Assembly (NCBI RefSeq): GCF_034627025.1
Contig: NZ_CP141049.1
Coordinates: 496,001-560,000 of the forward strand
Direction of reading: 5' to 3'
DNA from: Microvirga lotononidis
GTDB lineage: Bacteria; Pseudomonadota; Alphaproteobacteria; Rhizobiales; Beijerinckiaceae
Length of the DNA stretch: 64,000 nucleotides
Shown here: positions 27,202-35,335 of the stretch, piece after piece
Position numbering within the stretch: position 1 is the first letter of the stretch
How the letters are laid out: the number at the start of each line of letters is the position of its first letter
The notes under the pieces: generated by a model
Seen by the model: only the letters and a program-made list of their open reading frames with translations
What the model was told of the DNA's origin: nothing
Databases searched by the model: none
Program-made: the position numbers and the translations under genes

Positions 27202-27305
27202 GGTTCAACTATGAACCTCGGATGGTGATGTCAAACAGCGCAGGTGCATAGCACAAGGGTTATGCACCACTCCCAAAGAGCATGAGCGTAATTTCCGATA
27301 AGCCT

Positions 27306-27905
27306 TTATGCAATGAGGGTAGAGGATGAAGTGCGCTTGGCTCGGTAGCGCAGTACGCACCAGCTTCCGATCAACGCAGGAAGCAAAGTGGCGAACATCA
27401 TGAGTGTCCGATGAACAGGCGTGAAAGCATCCGGGCCGTCGAGAGAGAATGGATATCCGAGCAGCGCGTCCTGTCCGTAGATGACCAAACCGCAGACGGG
27501 CACAAGCAGAGGCACTGTCCAAATTGGAGCCTGCCCAAGGCGACGCACAAGAGCCGCTGTGATTGCCGCAGCCGTGACTAAGGCCCCAGACAACTGCACC
27601 AGTGCGATCCCCAAGCCTACGACTATCCCGAGGAACGGAATGAGCAGGAGGGCGTGAGCTTGTGACCGGTTTGGGTTCTGCTGAACGACGTCGATCCAGA
27701 AGACGTCCCAGCTCGCACGGGCCATCACGGTCAGGATCACAAAACCAAATCCGCTACAGATGACCGTCCAAAAGGCTCGGGTCGGAGGGCTGATCATTGC
27801 TGGGTAAATCCAAGGGTCGTGGGCCTGCATAGACCTTTTAGACCGAAGGGTGTGCTGAGTTGATGATGAATTTTGCAGAAGTCCATTTATTGAATGATCT
27901 TCCAT
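27306..27905 (-). CDS. Hypothetical four-span membrane protein
   Basis: 199 residues if started at ATG 27905, which overlaps the GNAT stop codon (TGATG), implying coupling; ATG 27830 (MQAHDPWIYP) is an alternative with AAGGT upstream. Four hydrophobic spans: FWTVICSGFGFVILTVMA, LLLIPFLGIVVGLGIALVQL, APIWTVPLLVPVCGLVIYG and TLMMFATLLPALIGSWCVL. Not recognised as a named family. Confidence 0.6.
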   Translation of the reverse strand: MEDHSINGLLQNSSSTQHTLRSKRSMQAHDPWIYPAMISPPTRAFWTVICSGFGFVILTVMARASWDVFWIDVVQQNPNRSQAHALLLIPFLGIVVGLGIALVQLSGALVTAAAITAALVRRLGQAPIWTVPLLVPVCGLVIYGQDALLGYPFSLDGPDAFTPVHRTLMMFATLLPALIGSWCVLRYRAKRTSSSTLIA

Positions 27906-28333
27906 CAAGCGTTATAAAGCAACACCCGCTTGCCGCTCTGATCGAAACGGATGTTGAACCCCAGCCCGGTGTAGAACGACCCAACATCATTGCCTGGAAG
28001 AACCGTGCCCGTCAGGCGTCTGCCTGTTTCAGCAGCTTCTCGCTTCATCTGCTCAATTGCGGTGGTCCCAATCTTCTGGTGCTGAGCCTGCGGATCAACA
28101 CACAGCAGGAACAGGATCAATGCGTCATCGGCTTCCTTGATGATCGAGAAGCCATCGAAGGGGCTCACAAGTGAATAGACGGTCGTCCGGTGCTCAAGGC
28201 AGGTCCTTGCCAGGTTCAGCCGTTGAAAGCCCTCATCCCAGCCGAAGTTTGCCTCGATCACTCGCCCCATAGCTCTCGTGTATACGGAGAAAAGCGCGTC
28301 GAAGTCGGCCTCTGTGTATGGTCGCGCGTGCAA
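27905..28333 (-). CDS. GNAT-family N-acetyltransferase
   Basis: 142 residues. GNAT fold: start RPYTEADFDALFSVYTRAMG, strand ALILFLLCVDPQAQHQKIGTTAIEQMKREA (the acetyl-CoA-binding Q/RxxGxG/A equivalent is QHQKIGT) and the C-terminal NDVGSFYTGLGFNI. Substrate unknown. It is followed with one-base overlap by the membrane-protein gene, and preceded by a 55-residue membrane peptide gene 30 bases away. Confidence 0.8.
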   Translation of the reverse strand: MHARPYTEADFDALFSVYTRAMGRVIEANFGWDEGFQRLNLARTCLEHRTTVYSLVSPFDGFSIIKEADDALILFLLCVDPQAQHQKIGTTAIEQMKREAAETGRRLTGTVLPGNDVGSFYTGLGFNIRFDQSGKRVLLYNA

Positions 28334-28362
28334 ACCCGTCTCCTGCTCACGAACACCCGGGT

Positions 28363-28530
28363 CTACGACTGACCCGGGAGATGGCTGACCACCAGCGCAA
28401 GAAGGCCGAGGGCCAGGAGCAGGACCAACAGCAGGGCAGCCCGACTCAATCTCTCATGACGGGCTAACTGGGCTTGAGCCGCCTCAACCTTGCGGCGTTG
28501 CTTGTCCAAGTTGGGGTTGAAGCGGGGCAC
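28363..28530 (-). CDS. 55-residue single-span membrane protein
   Basis: GTG start at 28530 with GGTGG just upstream. A charged amphipathic helix, MPRFNPNLDKQRRKVEAAQA and QLARHERLSR, leads into one strongly hydrophobic span (AALLLVLLLALGLLALVV). Codon-position composition fits the surroundings. Unknown function; it heads the minus-strand run with the GNAT and membrane genes. Confidence 0.5.
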   Translation of the reverse strand: MPRFNPNLDKQRRKVEAAQAQLARHERLSRAALLLVLLLALGLLALVVSHLPGQS

Positions 28531-28855
28531 AATCCACCATGAAATCGTTTACATCGAAGCTCGCTTATCAGCCTCGCATTCCCATGGGAATAGAGTCCGA
28601 ACGCGTCATATGAGGCGGTGTGTGGAACAGCACATGCAACGATCCATTAGAGCATGATGCAGGTCGAGCCGACGACGATTTCGCGGAATGCCCTTTATAG
28701 AACCGGATAAGGTGTCTTTTGAGCGTATTCGGAAGAATTTTACGGTGACCGAGTGGATGGTTCAGTAAATAGCTAGTCTAACAGTGTCAGAGCGCACCTC
28801 GAGAGCCCACCGGAATACTTAGAAATTCTATCAGTCGGTCTTATCGCCAATCCCC
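28531..28855. other. Spacer with no recognised gene
   Basis: About 325 bases of lower GC with no convincing frame on either strand. It probably carries the promoter of the minus-strand run starting at 28530. No repeats seen. Confidence 0.4.
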
Positions 28856-28888
28856 GAGGAAAGGGTGGGGATGATCCACCCTTTCCTC
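28856..28888. terminator. Perfect hairpin downstream of a GNAT gene
   Basis: GAGGAAAGGGTGG / CCACCCTTTCCTC, a 13-bp stem with a seven-base loop, six bases past the stop codon at 28894. The U-rich tail (acttttc) is on the plus strand, so it may act in both directions. Confidence 0.6.
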
Positions 28889-28893
28889 ACTTT

Positions 28894-29493
28894 TCAAGCA
28901 GTGAGCACCCGGTAAAACAGCCTCATCTCACCGGGCATTCCCTCTATAGGCACTGCCCGATCAAGGACGCCGGCGTTCGCTTCGATGACCTTGATCGAGG
29001 CAAGGTTCGTGTCCTTGCAGGTGATCGCAACTCTTTCGAGGCCCTCTGCCTTTGCAATCGGAAGAAGGAGCCCCAGGGCAGCCGTGGCATAGCCACGACG
29101 CTGCTTCCACGGCACCACCGAGTAGCCGATGTGCCCCAGGGTGTAGGGCGGCAACTCCTCTGTCCCAGGCCGGAAACGCAACATGATGCTTCCGCAAAAC
29201 TCGCCATCCCAGATCCAGAAGAGATGGAATGGCAGGCGCGGAACGATCGTCCCGTTGGCAAGTGTGACAGTGCCGTTTTGATCGGTGAGGCACTCAATGA
29301 AGGATCCGGGATCAGCACGCAGGGCCGTGAGCTGCTCCTGGCTCACATCCCGGGTCGTATCGGAGGACCACCCTTTCTCAAGGGCGACCTCGTAGCCGGG
29401 TAGCCGCTCCGGGCTAGGGGCAACAAGTTCGATCCCGGTACGACTGATGAGCCGAACAGGTGGAGGCTTCTGGGAAAAGGGGGTGGTGCTCAT
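28894..29493 (-). CDS. GNAT-family N-acetyltransferase
   Basis: 199 residues from ATG 29493 (MSTTPFSQK). The acetyl-CoA motif is clear: LGHIGYSVVPWKQRRGYATAALGLLLPIAKAEGLERVAITCKDTNLASIKVIEANAG, with the RRGYAT pyrophosphate loop. The N-terminal part (RLPGYEVALEKGW) and FHLFWIWDGEFCGSIMLRF match predicted acetyltransferases of unknown substrate. Unlinked to the first GNAT gene apart from proximity. Confidence 0.82.
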   Translation of the reverse strand: MSTTPFSQKPPPVRLISRTGIELVAPSPERLPGYEVALEKGWSSDTTRDVSQEQLTALRADPGSFIECLTDQNGTVTLANGTIVPRLPFHLFWIWDGEFCGSIMLRFRPGTEELPPYTLGHIGYSVVPWKQRRGYATAALGLLLPIAKAEGLERVAITCKDTNLASIKVIEANAGVLDRAVPIEGMPGEMRLFYRVLTA

Positions 29494-29791
29494 TGAGCTC
29501 TCCAAGGCTTGGCCACGAGGAGAGCAGAAGTCAGCACCCTACCCGCCTCGGGAGGGTCCGCAGGATGATCAGGCTGTCCTCAACGCAGCACCGTTCCCGC
29601 ACACCCTCTCAGGTGCGTGGAATTTTGGGCTTGATTGAACGGGCGAATGATCATGACTTTAATCTTAGCATAGGCGAGCCCAATGCCAAGCCTGATGCTG
29701 AGGCGGCAATTTCGCGGAACGGAAGCTTATGGAACGCACGGGCATTATTTTGCCCGAAGAGACCACCCTGGCTTGATGATGCCCGGACGAA

Positions 29792-30034
29792 TTATTTGCG
29801 CTCAGGTTGGCGCTCTTTCGGCTGCACGATGATGGTCCCAGCGTTCGGGTGGCGATTGTCCGCCTGCTCTTCCCGCCGGACACCATCACCTTTCATCCGT
29901 CCGTCGAAGAGGAACGGTTGAGTTCCATTCGCGCTCGATGCCGCCGGAGCCTGCAATTGACCGGACGGAGCATTTTGAGCGTTGGCGGTTGTTGCGGCCA
30001 ATGCCAGTGCAAACGCGACTACCAATCTTGTCAT
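29792..30034 (-). CDS. Small secreted protein
   Basis: 80 residues with a clear signal peptide (MTRLVVAFALALAATTANAQ, cleavage at ANA-Q). The mature part is Gln/Pro/Ala-rich then basic (GTIIVQPKERQPERK). AAAGGAG precedes the ATG at good distance. Probably periplasmic; not recognised. Confidence 0.65.
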   Translation of the reverse strand: MTRLVVAFALALAATTANAQNAPSGQLQAPAASSANGTQPFLFDGRMKGDGVRREEQADNRHPNAGTIIVQPKERQPERK

Positions 30035-30225
30035 GATAGAGTTCTCCTTTTCCTGCCTGGAGTCCTTACTACATTATCACGTGTCCTTAGTTGCCGTTGT
30101 GGAGCAACTGGAAACTAGGATGATAACCCTTTTCCAGGTCTTCTAGAATCGTGCTCTGTAACTGGCTTTCGCCGCCGGGCGACCTATAGCAAGGGATTAT
30201 AAGTCCCTTGCGTCTACAGGCTTCG

Positions 30226-30480
30226 TCAGAGGTCCGAGTATCCCTTGCGCCTCTGGGCATCGGCCCACGCCTCTAGGGCATGGGCCGCCTGGGCTTCCTC
30301 GGGGAAGATCTCGACCTTCTCCTGGCCCTTGGAGCCTACGAAGCCCCAGTTCCTCACCAGCCGGATCGTCCCGAACAGGTCACGTTCGATCATCAGGCTG
30401 AAGAACCGCGCCCTGCCCTGCTCCGGGTCGCGCCGATAAAGCACCAGGTGGTGCTTGATGGGTGACCGGGCGTCCGGCAT
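30226..30480 (-). CDS. WGR-domain protein
   Basis: 84 residues, a single WGR domain: HHLVLYRRDPEQGRARFFSLMIERDLFGTIRLVRNWGFVGSKGQEKVEIFPEEAQAAHALEAWADAQRRKGYSDL. The signature W-G-x-x-G is W-G-F-V-G here. WGR domains bind nucleic acid ends and are fused to ligases and PARPs; alone they are common on alphaproteobacterial plasmids. It ends a minus-strand row with CYTH and two unknown genes, 14 bases after the CYTH gene. Confidence 0.82.
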   Translation of the reverse strand: MPDARSPIKHHLVLYRRDPEQGRARFFSLMIERDLFGTIRLVRNWGFVGSKGQEKVEIFPEEAQAAHALEAWADAQRRKGYSDL

Positions 30481-30494
30481 CCGGGACGAGGTCC

Positions 30495-31193
30495 TTAGGA
30501 GGAGCGGCTATTCTGGAGCGCCCGCTCCATTTCGCCCATCATGGCCGCCTCGAGCTCGCCGAGGTCGACCTTGGCGCCCTGCCCGTTCCCGATCGTAGAT
30601 CCTGCAGACACCTTGGTCACTGGCACCTGCTTGGCCGAGGGGCGGCTTACCGGGATTCGAGCCTGGATGGGAAGCCGGTTCTCGAGGGTGTCAATGAGGC
30701 CGTTGAGGGCCTCGTCGGACAGCGGAATCTCTGGAGCCTCATCGAGCCCAGTCAGGGCCAAGGACTGGTTCGTGTAGCGCTCGTCGCCCGTGACCTCAGG
30801 ACCAAACCAGGGGAGTGGCCGGAATGCCCGCGCCTCGCCGTCTGTCTCGAACTCTACTGTGACGACCTGAAACGAGCGAGGACGGAAAATCTGATCCACC
30901 AGAGCGGCCTGATCTCCGATCTGGAGCCTGGTGCGGGCGTAATCGACCTCGCCGGCACAGACATCGAGGAGTGCATGGGCATGAGCCACCGGAACCGCGG
31001 TCTGTTCCTCTGTCTCCCCATGAGGGCCAGCCGCCCTCAGGATCAGGAAGGCCCTGTCCTCTTCGAGCCGGACCCAGGAGGTGCGATCGCTTTGAGCCGG
31101 GAAGAAGCCTTCAACCTGGCGGAGCCCGCCCCGCTCACGTTGGATGAGGCGGGCAAGGGACGGGGCGAGGAGAAATCGGCGGCGAAGGGTCAT
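30495..31193 (-). CDS. CYTH-like domain protein
   Basis: 232 residues. The first 170 match the CYTH triphosphatase tunnel fold: RRRFLLAPSLARLI at the start (family E-x-E-R-K-F-L), WVRLEEDRAFLILRAAG, VDYARTRLQI, then SFQVVTVEFETDGEARAFRPLPWFGPEVTGDERYTNQSLAL, the typical CYTH ending. The N-terminal ExExK is degraded to TLRRRF, so catalytic activity on triphosphates is doubtful. The last 60 residues are an extra helical tail. It lies between the WGR gene and an unknown gene in the same direction. Confidence 0.6.
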   Translation of the reverse strand: MTLRRRFLLAPSLARLIQRERGGLRQVEGFFPAQSDRTSWVRLEEDRAFLILRAAGPHGETEEQTAVPVAHAHALLDVCAGEVDYARTRLQIGDQAALVDQIFRPRSFQVVTVEFETDGEARAFRPLPWFGPEVTGDERYTNQSLALTGLDEAPEIPLSDEALNGLIDTLENRLPIQARIPVSRPSAKQVPVTKVSAGSTIGNGQGAKVDLGELEAAMMGEMERALQNSRSS

Positions 31194-31286
31194 GCAATCC
31201 AGGAAATGTAATGAATGCGGGGTTTGGCTTCCTATAGGACGGCGTCTGGCCGTGGCAACCCTGAACCGCGCACCGCAGCCCCTTGC

Positions 31287-31829
31287 CTAGCGGCTTGCCC
31301 GGGACGCCTCCTTCTCCCGGATCTGCCGCTCGGACAGGTACTGGCGATCGTAGAGAAACAGCGGGTCAGCGTCTTCGCCCCGCATGTCAGACCATGCAGC
31401 GATGTTGGACAGCGGGATGTAATGGTAATGCGAGGAGCCTTTGTGCCGAGGCTCGAAGAGACCAATCTGGTCGTCCGGGCACTCCGCCAAAGCACCTGTG
31501 AGCGAGTGGCCTGAAGTCAGATAAAGGGTCACGGCACGGTCGAGTGGCATTTCCTTGAGGCCGGAGAGAGGATCGCTCTTCTCAGATCTCAAGACTAGCG
31601 CCGGGACAGGGGCCTTGGCTTTCAGCTTGTCCTGAAGCTTCTCGATAAGGTCAAGGCCCGTGCCGCCGATATGGGTGATGTCCGTCAGGGACAGGGCGTT
31701 GGCCTCCTCAGTCGCAGAGAGGGAGACCTGCTCGCAGTTCGCCAGCATGGCGAAGTAGGCATGGATCGTGTTCAGGAGGGCTCCAACCGTCTCAGGTTGA
31801 TCTCCGGGCTTCTGTTGGGTTGTGTCCAC
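31287..31829 (-). CDS. Hypothetical protein in WGR/CYTH row
   Basis: 180 residues, not recognised. N-terminal helical part (TVGALLNTIHAYFAMLANCEQVSLSATEEANAL), a helix DLIEKLQDKLKAKAPV, a beta-rich middle (PLDRAVTLYLTSGHSLTGALAECPDDQIGLFEPRHKG) and a polar C-terminus. No signal or membrane segment. It is 93 bases upstream of the CYTH gene and 30 bases downstream of the HPD-motif gene. Confidence 0.6.
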   Translation of the reverse strand: MDTTQQKPGDQPETVGALLNTIHAYFAMLANCEQVSLSATEEANALSLTDITHIGGTGLDLIEKLQDKLKAKAPVPALVLRSEKSDPLSGLKEMPLDRAVTLYLTSGHSLTGALAECPDDQIGLFEPRHKGSSHYHYIPLSNIAAWSDMRGEDADPLFLYDRQYLSERQIREKEASRASR

Positions 31830-31859
31830 GAGGCGAATTCCTTGAAATAGAAAGCGGCG

Positions 31860-32458
31860 TCAGGCGGCGATCTGCTGGCCGATCTTGTCGACCAGGTCGT
31901 TGGCGCGGGCGATGATCCTGGTCCGGATCTCGCGCTCGCTCTCGGCATACTGATCCGGGTGGTAGATCAGGGTCACTGCGCGGCGAAGTTTCGTGAGCTG
32001 AACCTTCTCTTTGATCGGCTGCGCCCGGATGAAGGTTTCGGTAACGGACCAGAGCCGATCTTCCTGAAGATCGGACTGCTTGGCCCCGGGCTCGGGCACC
32101 CTCGGACGAGCCTTTTGGTGCGAGGGCTGGAGCGTGCAGGTGAGATCCAGCGAGGAGATGTCGCCGACGGCGAGGTCAGCGACCGGCACCGGGACCGTGA
32201 GCTTGTCTGATCCGAAGTCGACAACCAGGGTCATCGACTTCGTAAAGTCACGCTCTCTTCCAGCAAATGCGCTGCCGTAATAGGTCGTGCCGTCCTGGCC
32301 GGTTGCGCGCAGCTTGCGGTACATGCCGCCATTCGTGGCCTGAAACACAGCGTCGGTCAGGTGGATAGGGGTTTGCAGGCTTGGCTATTGATCAGTGAGA
32401 CCGCGTGCAAAAGCGCGCAGGTGCGATGCCCGTTCCTGAGCTTGAAATCATGTGTCAT
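31860..32458 (-). pseudogene. Protein with C-terminal HPD (J-domain-like) motif, one-base frameshift
   Basis: From GTG 32348 a 162-residue frame is open, but the natural start seems to be ATG 32458, which has GGAGG five bases upstream and opens MTHDFKLRNGHRTCALLHAV for 33 codons; adding one base near 32375-32380 would join it through PIHLTDAVFQATNGGMYRKL. The C-terminal LRRAVTLIYHPDQYAESEREIRTRIIARANDLVDKI has a helix, the H-P-D tripeptide and a second helix, as in the J domain that stimulates Hsp70. The first J-domain helix is not obvious, so the resemblance may be partial. First gene of the WGR/CYTH row. Confidence 0.5.
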
Positions 32459-32586
32459 GGGATCCTCCGGTCAACGCTGTGCCGGTAAGGGTGGGTTGCG
32501 GTTTGATCGACCCTGCGTCGAGCCCGCGCCGTCGAGCTTCTTCTCTCGGAGATTGAAAAATGCCGACTGGCAGATGATCAGAACTG

Positions 32587-32628
32587 AAAAAGAAAAAGGC
32601 TGGCCCGAACTCAATCGGGACCAGCCTT
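32587..32628 (-). terminator. Intrinsic terminator after the SnoaL-like gene
   Basis: AAGGCTGG-cCCGA / TCGG-gaCCAGCCTT stem; on the minus strand the tail is TTTTTCTTTTTC, a textbook U tract. It lies 24 bases past the stop at 32652. Confidence 0.85.
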
Positions 32629-32651
32629 GTGACGTCTCAGGTATCGAAGGA

Positions 32652-33017
32652 CTAGGCGCCCGTTGGAACCTGGTCGAGGAAACCCACGACCTCCTTCAGG
32701 CGCCCATTGTCCAGGGTGGCGAAGTCCGTACCTTTGATCGGCCCGTCTGCGCCCTCGGGGCCGAGCTGCCATGAGAACCGGACGTTGCTGCCATGGCCGT
32801 CAGGCTGACCAACTAACGTGAAGCGGAAGCCGGGGAAGCGCTCGTGCACCGCGCTGATGAGGGCGTCAATCTGGTTATGGCCGCTGCCCTGCATCAGTGG
32901 GTCGATATAAGTCCCGTTCTCGGTCCAGAGATCGGCCAGCAGCGCCCGCCGACGGTCGGCATTGGTCTCATTCCAGAGAGCGAGGTAGCGGGTGGCGATC
33001 GAAGTGGCGTCGGTCAT
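32652..33017 (-). CDS. NTF2/SnoaL-like small protein
   Basis: 121 residues from ATG 33017, with AGGAG seven bases upstream. NTF2-like cone fold: IATRYLALWNETNADRRRALLADLWTENGTYIDPLMQGSGHNQIDALISAVHERFPGFRFTLVGQPDGHGSNVRFSWQLG, ending LKEVVGFLDQVPTGA. Members are isomerases, hydrolases or ligand binders; this one resembles the 'nuclear transport factor 2 family' proteins of unknown substrate. Monocistronic with its own terminator. Confidence 0.85.
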   Translation of the reverse strand: MTDATSIATRYLALWNETNADRRRALLADLWTENGTYIDPLMQGSGHNQIDALISAVHERFPGFRFTLVGQPDGHGSNVRFSWQLGPEGADGPIKGTDFATLDNGRLKEVVGFLDQVPTGA

Positions 33018-33108
33018 GTGCTGTCTCCTGATGGTGGGCTGGGGTAATCCCGGCATGAGGACCATGGAAGAGACGCGGCATCGGGTCGATTACGCCGGAG
33101 GTAATGCT

Positions 33109-33318
33109 TTACGCGGCGGTCGCGACGATGTCGTCGGCCGCCGTTTCCGGAGAATGGCCGGTCTCGTAGTAATCCCGAGCCTCGCCATAGCAGGCTTCGG
33201 GAAGCTTTCCCTTGGCCAATCCCCCGTTCAGCGCCAGCCACCACGGCGAGAATTCTGTGTTGGCCTTCGTTGATGCCGTCTCGAGAAGGCGAAGGCTTGT
33301 ATTGGTGAAGTAGGTCAC
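33109..33318 (-). CDS. Small hypothetical protein, GTG start
   Basis: 69 residues, TYFTNTSLRLLETASTKANT then EFSPWWLALNGGLAKGKLPEACYGEARDYYETGHSPETAADDIVATAA. GTG at 33318 has AGGAGG four to five bases upstream, much better than any ATG in the same long frame. No domain recognised; the WWLAL and EARDYYETG stretches look like a compact folded unit. Confidence 0.6.
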   Translation of the reverse strand: MTYFTNTSLRLLETASTKANTEFSPWWLALNGGLAKGKLPEACYGEARDYYETGHSPETAADDIVATAA

Positions 33319-33451
33319 TGATCCTCCTTGGGGCTGACAACAAAGGTGACAGACATGCCGATGCGCGCTCACTCCGCGAGTGGAGTGAACACTGGGAACA
33401 TCGGATGAAATCGGGGAAAAACGTATGCTCGGTAGGCTGCGAGACGCAGAA

Positions 33452-33499
33452 GAACGCCTTGGCAGAGGTGCTGTCTTGGAAACCTCGACCAAGGCGTTC
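33452..33499 (-). repeat. Hairpin 1 of a set of three
   Basis: Arms GAACGCCTTGG and CCAAGGCGTTC with an inner GAGGT/ACCTC pair: a strong stem-loop. On the minus strand it is followed by ttcttctg. One of three similar stems in 300 bases between the small genes ending at 33862 and starting at 33318. Confidence 0.65.
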
Positions 33500-33574
33500 G
33501 TGGTCCAAGGGAATGACACCACACCTGGGAGATAGGCAGCAGACGCAATTCCGTCAACGCTGCTCAAACGAAAA

Positions 33575-33616
33575 CGCCCTGACAGAGTTAGCCGTGCGGA
33601 GCTCACTGTCAGGGCG
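33575..33616 (-). terminator. Hairpin 2 of a set of three, terminator-like
   Basis: Perfect 11-bp arms CGCCCTGACAG / CTGTCAGGGCG with a 20-base loop; on the minus strand the tail is TTTTCGTTTG. Either a terminator or part of an RNA element. Confidence 0.6.
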
Positions 33617-33705
33617 AATTGTTGTGATGCCGGTTGCAACACCACATCGAGATAATACGCCAAGTGTCTGGTCGGTTCAACATTAGGCTGTGCATAAACA
33701 GGATT

Positions 33706-33745
33706 GCCCTGGCAGGAGGCTGAGCACCAGACCTCCCACCAGGGC
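33706..33745 (-). repeat. Hairpin 3 of a set of three
   Basis: GCCCTGG-c-AGGAGG / CCTCC-c-ACCAGGGC with a 12-base loop. It lies in a possible 27-codon frame (MPEHIASALVGGL...), so a leader-peptide reading is possible but unproven. Confidence 0.55.
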
Positions 33746-33861
33746 GCTTGCGATGTGTTCCGGCATCGCAAGATCTATGTAGATGCACGCGCGGCGCAGC
33801 ACTGTGTGGCGGCGCACATCATCAGTTCCGAGCGCGATCACTGGACCGCACCGTCGAAACG

Positions 33862-34077
33862 TCACTTGGCTCGGCTGCGGTCGACGCCAATATCACGCAG
33901 CATATGCGGGCTGAGTTCGTGACGCAGCGCCTGCTCGAGATCGTGATGCAGGAAAGGATCGAGTTCCGCAGTTGTTAGAGGTCGCTTGTGATCGTTCGCA
34001 GGCCCGCGCGGCACGCGAAGGAGTTCAAAGCGGAAGGCGAACCCTACGAAGGGCAAAGGAAAGACAGTCGGTTTCAT
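33862..34077 (-). CDS. Small protein with DUF1127-like tail
   Basis: 71 residues from ATG 34077 (MKPTVFPLPFVGFAFRFELLRVPRG). The C-terminal ELSPHMLRDIGVDRSRAK matches the short L-x-D-I-G-(L/V)-x-R ending of DUF1127 proteins, small basic RNA-linked proteins of alphaproteobacteria. The N-terminal half is different and hydrophobic. Assignment to that family rests on about 12 residues. Confidence 0.45.
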   Translation of the reverse strand: MKPTVFPLPFVGFAFRFELLRVPRGPANDHKRPLTTAELDPFLHHDLEQALRHELSPHMLRDIGVDRSRAK

Positions 34078-34228
34078 GGGAGCCACCAGCAGCAAGAGTC
34101 ATGACGAGGAGAGCGGCGCGTCGGTACATGCAAAGTCGCATAGACATGTAACCCCTCCTCTGGCTGTGGCTGTGAACCGAACGGAAGATCCGCGGGGCAG
34201 CTTCAATACCAGAATTCGTCTGTCGTTT

Positions 34229-34522
34229 CTACCCCTGAGACGCACAATCGTTGATTTCGCCTACGTGATTAGGGTTCAAGCGGTAGTAGGTGGATACCGA
34301 TGTGCTGTTTGCGGGCACGATCAGCCCGTGTCCTTTCAGTTCATACATCGTGCTAATGCCGATACCGCGAACCATGCGGCCAGAGGCGGTCTTGAGGCGT
34401 GCCTTGAACTGCTCCCGCCTGGTGTAGCTGCTCGTTTCGAGCGCATAGCGAAACTCCCGGCTCTCTTGGAGCAACGTCAGGGCTTTCCTAGCCAGTGATG
34501 GGAGGGCGGGAAGTTTGCTCAT
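34229..34522 (-). CDS. Hypothetical protein, last of a four-gene cassette
   Basis: 97 residues from ATG 34522 (MSKLPALPSLARKALTLLQESREFRYALETSSYTRREQF). Contains RMVRGIGISTMYELKGHGLIVP, which resembles the recognition region of a winged helix (TMYELKGHGLI). A DNA-binding role is a guess. It lies 13 bases after the next gene upstream and in the same direction. Confidence 0.55.
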   Translation of the reverse strand: MSKLPALPSLARKALTLLQESREFRYALETSSYTRREQFKARLKTASGRMVRGIGISTMYELKGHGLIVPANSTSVSTYYRLNPNHVGEINDCASQG

Positions 34523-34535
34523 GGTAACCTCTATC

Positions 34536-34928
34536 TTATGGGGACACGCCGAGTGCAGCGCATCGGATCCGCCAGAGCTCGGTTGCCTGGCAGGCGTGAC
34601 CAGCCTGACCGAACAGGTCCTGCAGGCCGCTGGCGGACGTGAGCACCGGCAGAAGGTGCGGATTCTCAGCGATGTATTCATCCCAGAGCACCGAGTAGAA
34701 CGCCCTGACCTCGTCGGCGTTGACGGCACGCTTGCCTTTGGCGTCTCGCCAGGTCAGGCCGGTCGAGCCATCCTCGAACCGCTTTGCGGCCTGATAGATC
34801 TCTTCAATGGACCTGCTCCCACGGGCCCTGATCCGGGCCGCGAAGGCACTGAAGCGGCGATCTCCGCGGCTGGAGCATTCAAGGAACGGAGCCGTGCCAT
34901 GCTGAATCATTTTCTGGGGATCCTTCAC
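34536..34928 (-). CDS. Conserved-looking hypothetical protein
   Basis: 130 residues. FLECSSRGDRRFSAFAARIRARGSRSIEEIYQAAKRFEDGSTGLTWRDAKGKRAVNADEVRAFYSVLWDEYIAENPHLLPVLTSASGLQDLFGQAGHACQATELWRIRC is the kind of dense conserved core seen in phage-carried proteins of unknown function; I recall similar proteins but cannot name a family. The start may be ATG 34928 or the Met seven codons in. Middle of a four-gene minus-strand cassette. Confidence 0.65.
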   Translation of the reverse strand: MKDPQKMIQHGTAPFLECSSRGDRRFSAFAARIRARGSRSIEEIYQAAKRFEDGSTGLTWRDAKGKRAVNADEVRAFYSVLWDEYIAENPHLLPVLTSASGLQDLFGQAGHACQATELWRIRCAALGVSP

Positions 34929-34963
34929 TGATTTCGCCAGTCCAAGATTCCAGAGTTCGGTCT

Positions 34964-35335
34964 TTACTGAGTGCCTGCCGCTTCAGGCTGAGGAGGCGCA
35001 GCCTGTTTGTGGCGGTTTGCCCATGCCGGCTTGACGGGATCGCGCCACCCGAGCTTCGCTTCCGGCCGATCCGTGCGGTGGCAGACGACAGCAACACCCT
35101 CGAGGATAGCAGTCGCGATGTATGTGCCTGGAGGAGCGGCACGGATAGTCACTTCTCGGTCGCGCAGACCCGGACTTCCCAATTCGTCCTCGTGCACCCG
35201 GACCTCCTTGCCGATCCAGGTGTCGGGCGCCCACCACCAACTGCGCTGGAAGAGGATGGTACCATCGTTCCGAACCCGCCGAAGGCCGCCGAGCAGGTAC
35301 CCGTCCGGCGCCTTGATGTCGTTGGGCCGTGTCAT
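34964..35335 (-). CDS. Hypothetical protein, coupled to the preceding gene
   Basis: 123 residues, MTRPNDIKAPDGYLLGGLRRVRNDGTILFQRSWWWAPDTWIGKEVRVHEDE. Mostly beta, ending in a Pro/Ala/Gln tail. Its ATG overlaps the stop of the gene at 35332-35667 by four bases, so translation is coupled. Function unknown. Confidence 0.55.
   Translation of the reverse strand: MTRPNDIKAPDGYLLGGLRRVRNDGTILFQRSWWWAPDTWIGKEVRVHEDELGSPGLRDREVTIRAAPPGTYIATAILEGVAVVCHRTDRPEAKLGWRDPVKPAWANRHKQAAPPQPEAAGTQ

Noticed and set aside
32361..32774. 137-residue plus-strand protein
   Set aside because: It is antisense to the SnoaL-like gene and crosses its terminator; Cys/Trp/Ser-rich as shadow frames are.
33452..33745. CRISPR array from the three hairpins
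   Set aside because: The units are not identical repeats, spacing is irregular and over 100 bases, and no cas genes are present.
33109..33771. 220-residue minus-strand protein
   Set aside because: The long frame runs through three hairpins with no ribosome site; only the last 69 codons have a strong site (GTG 33318).
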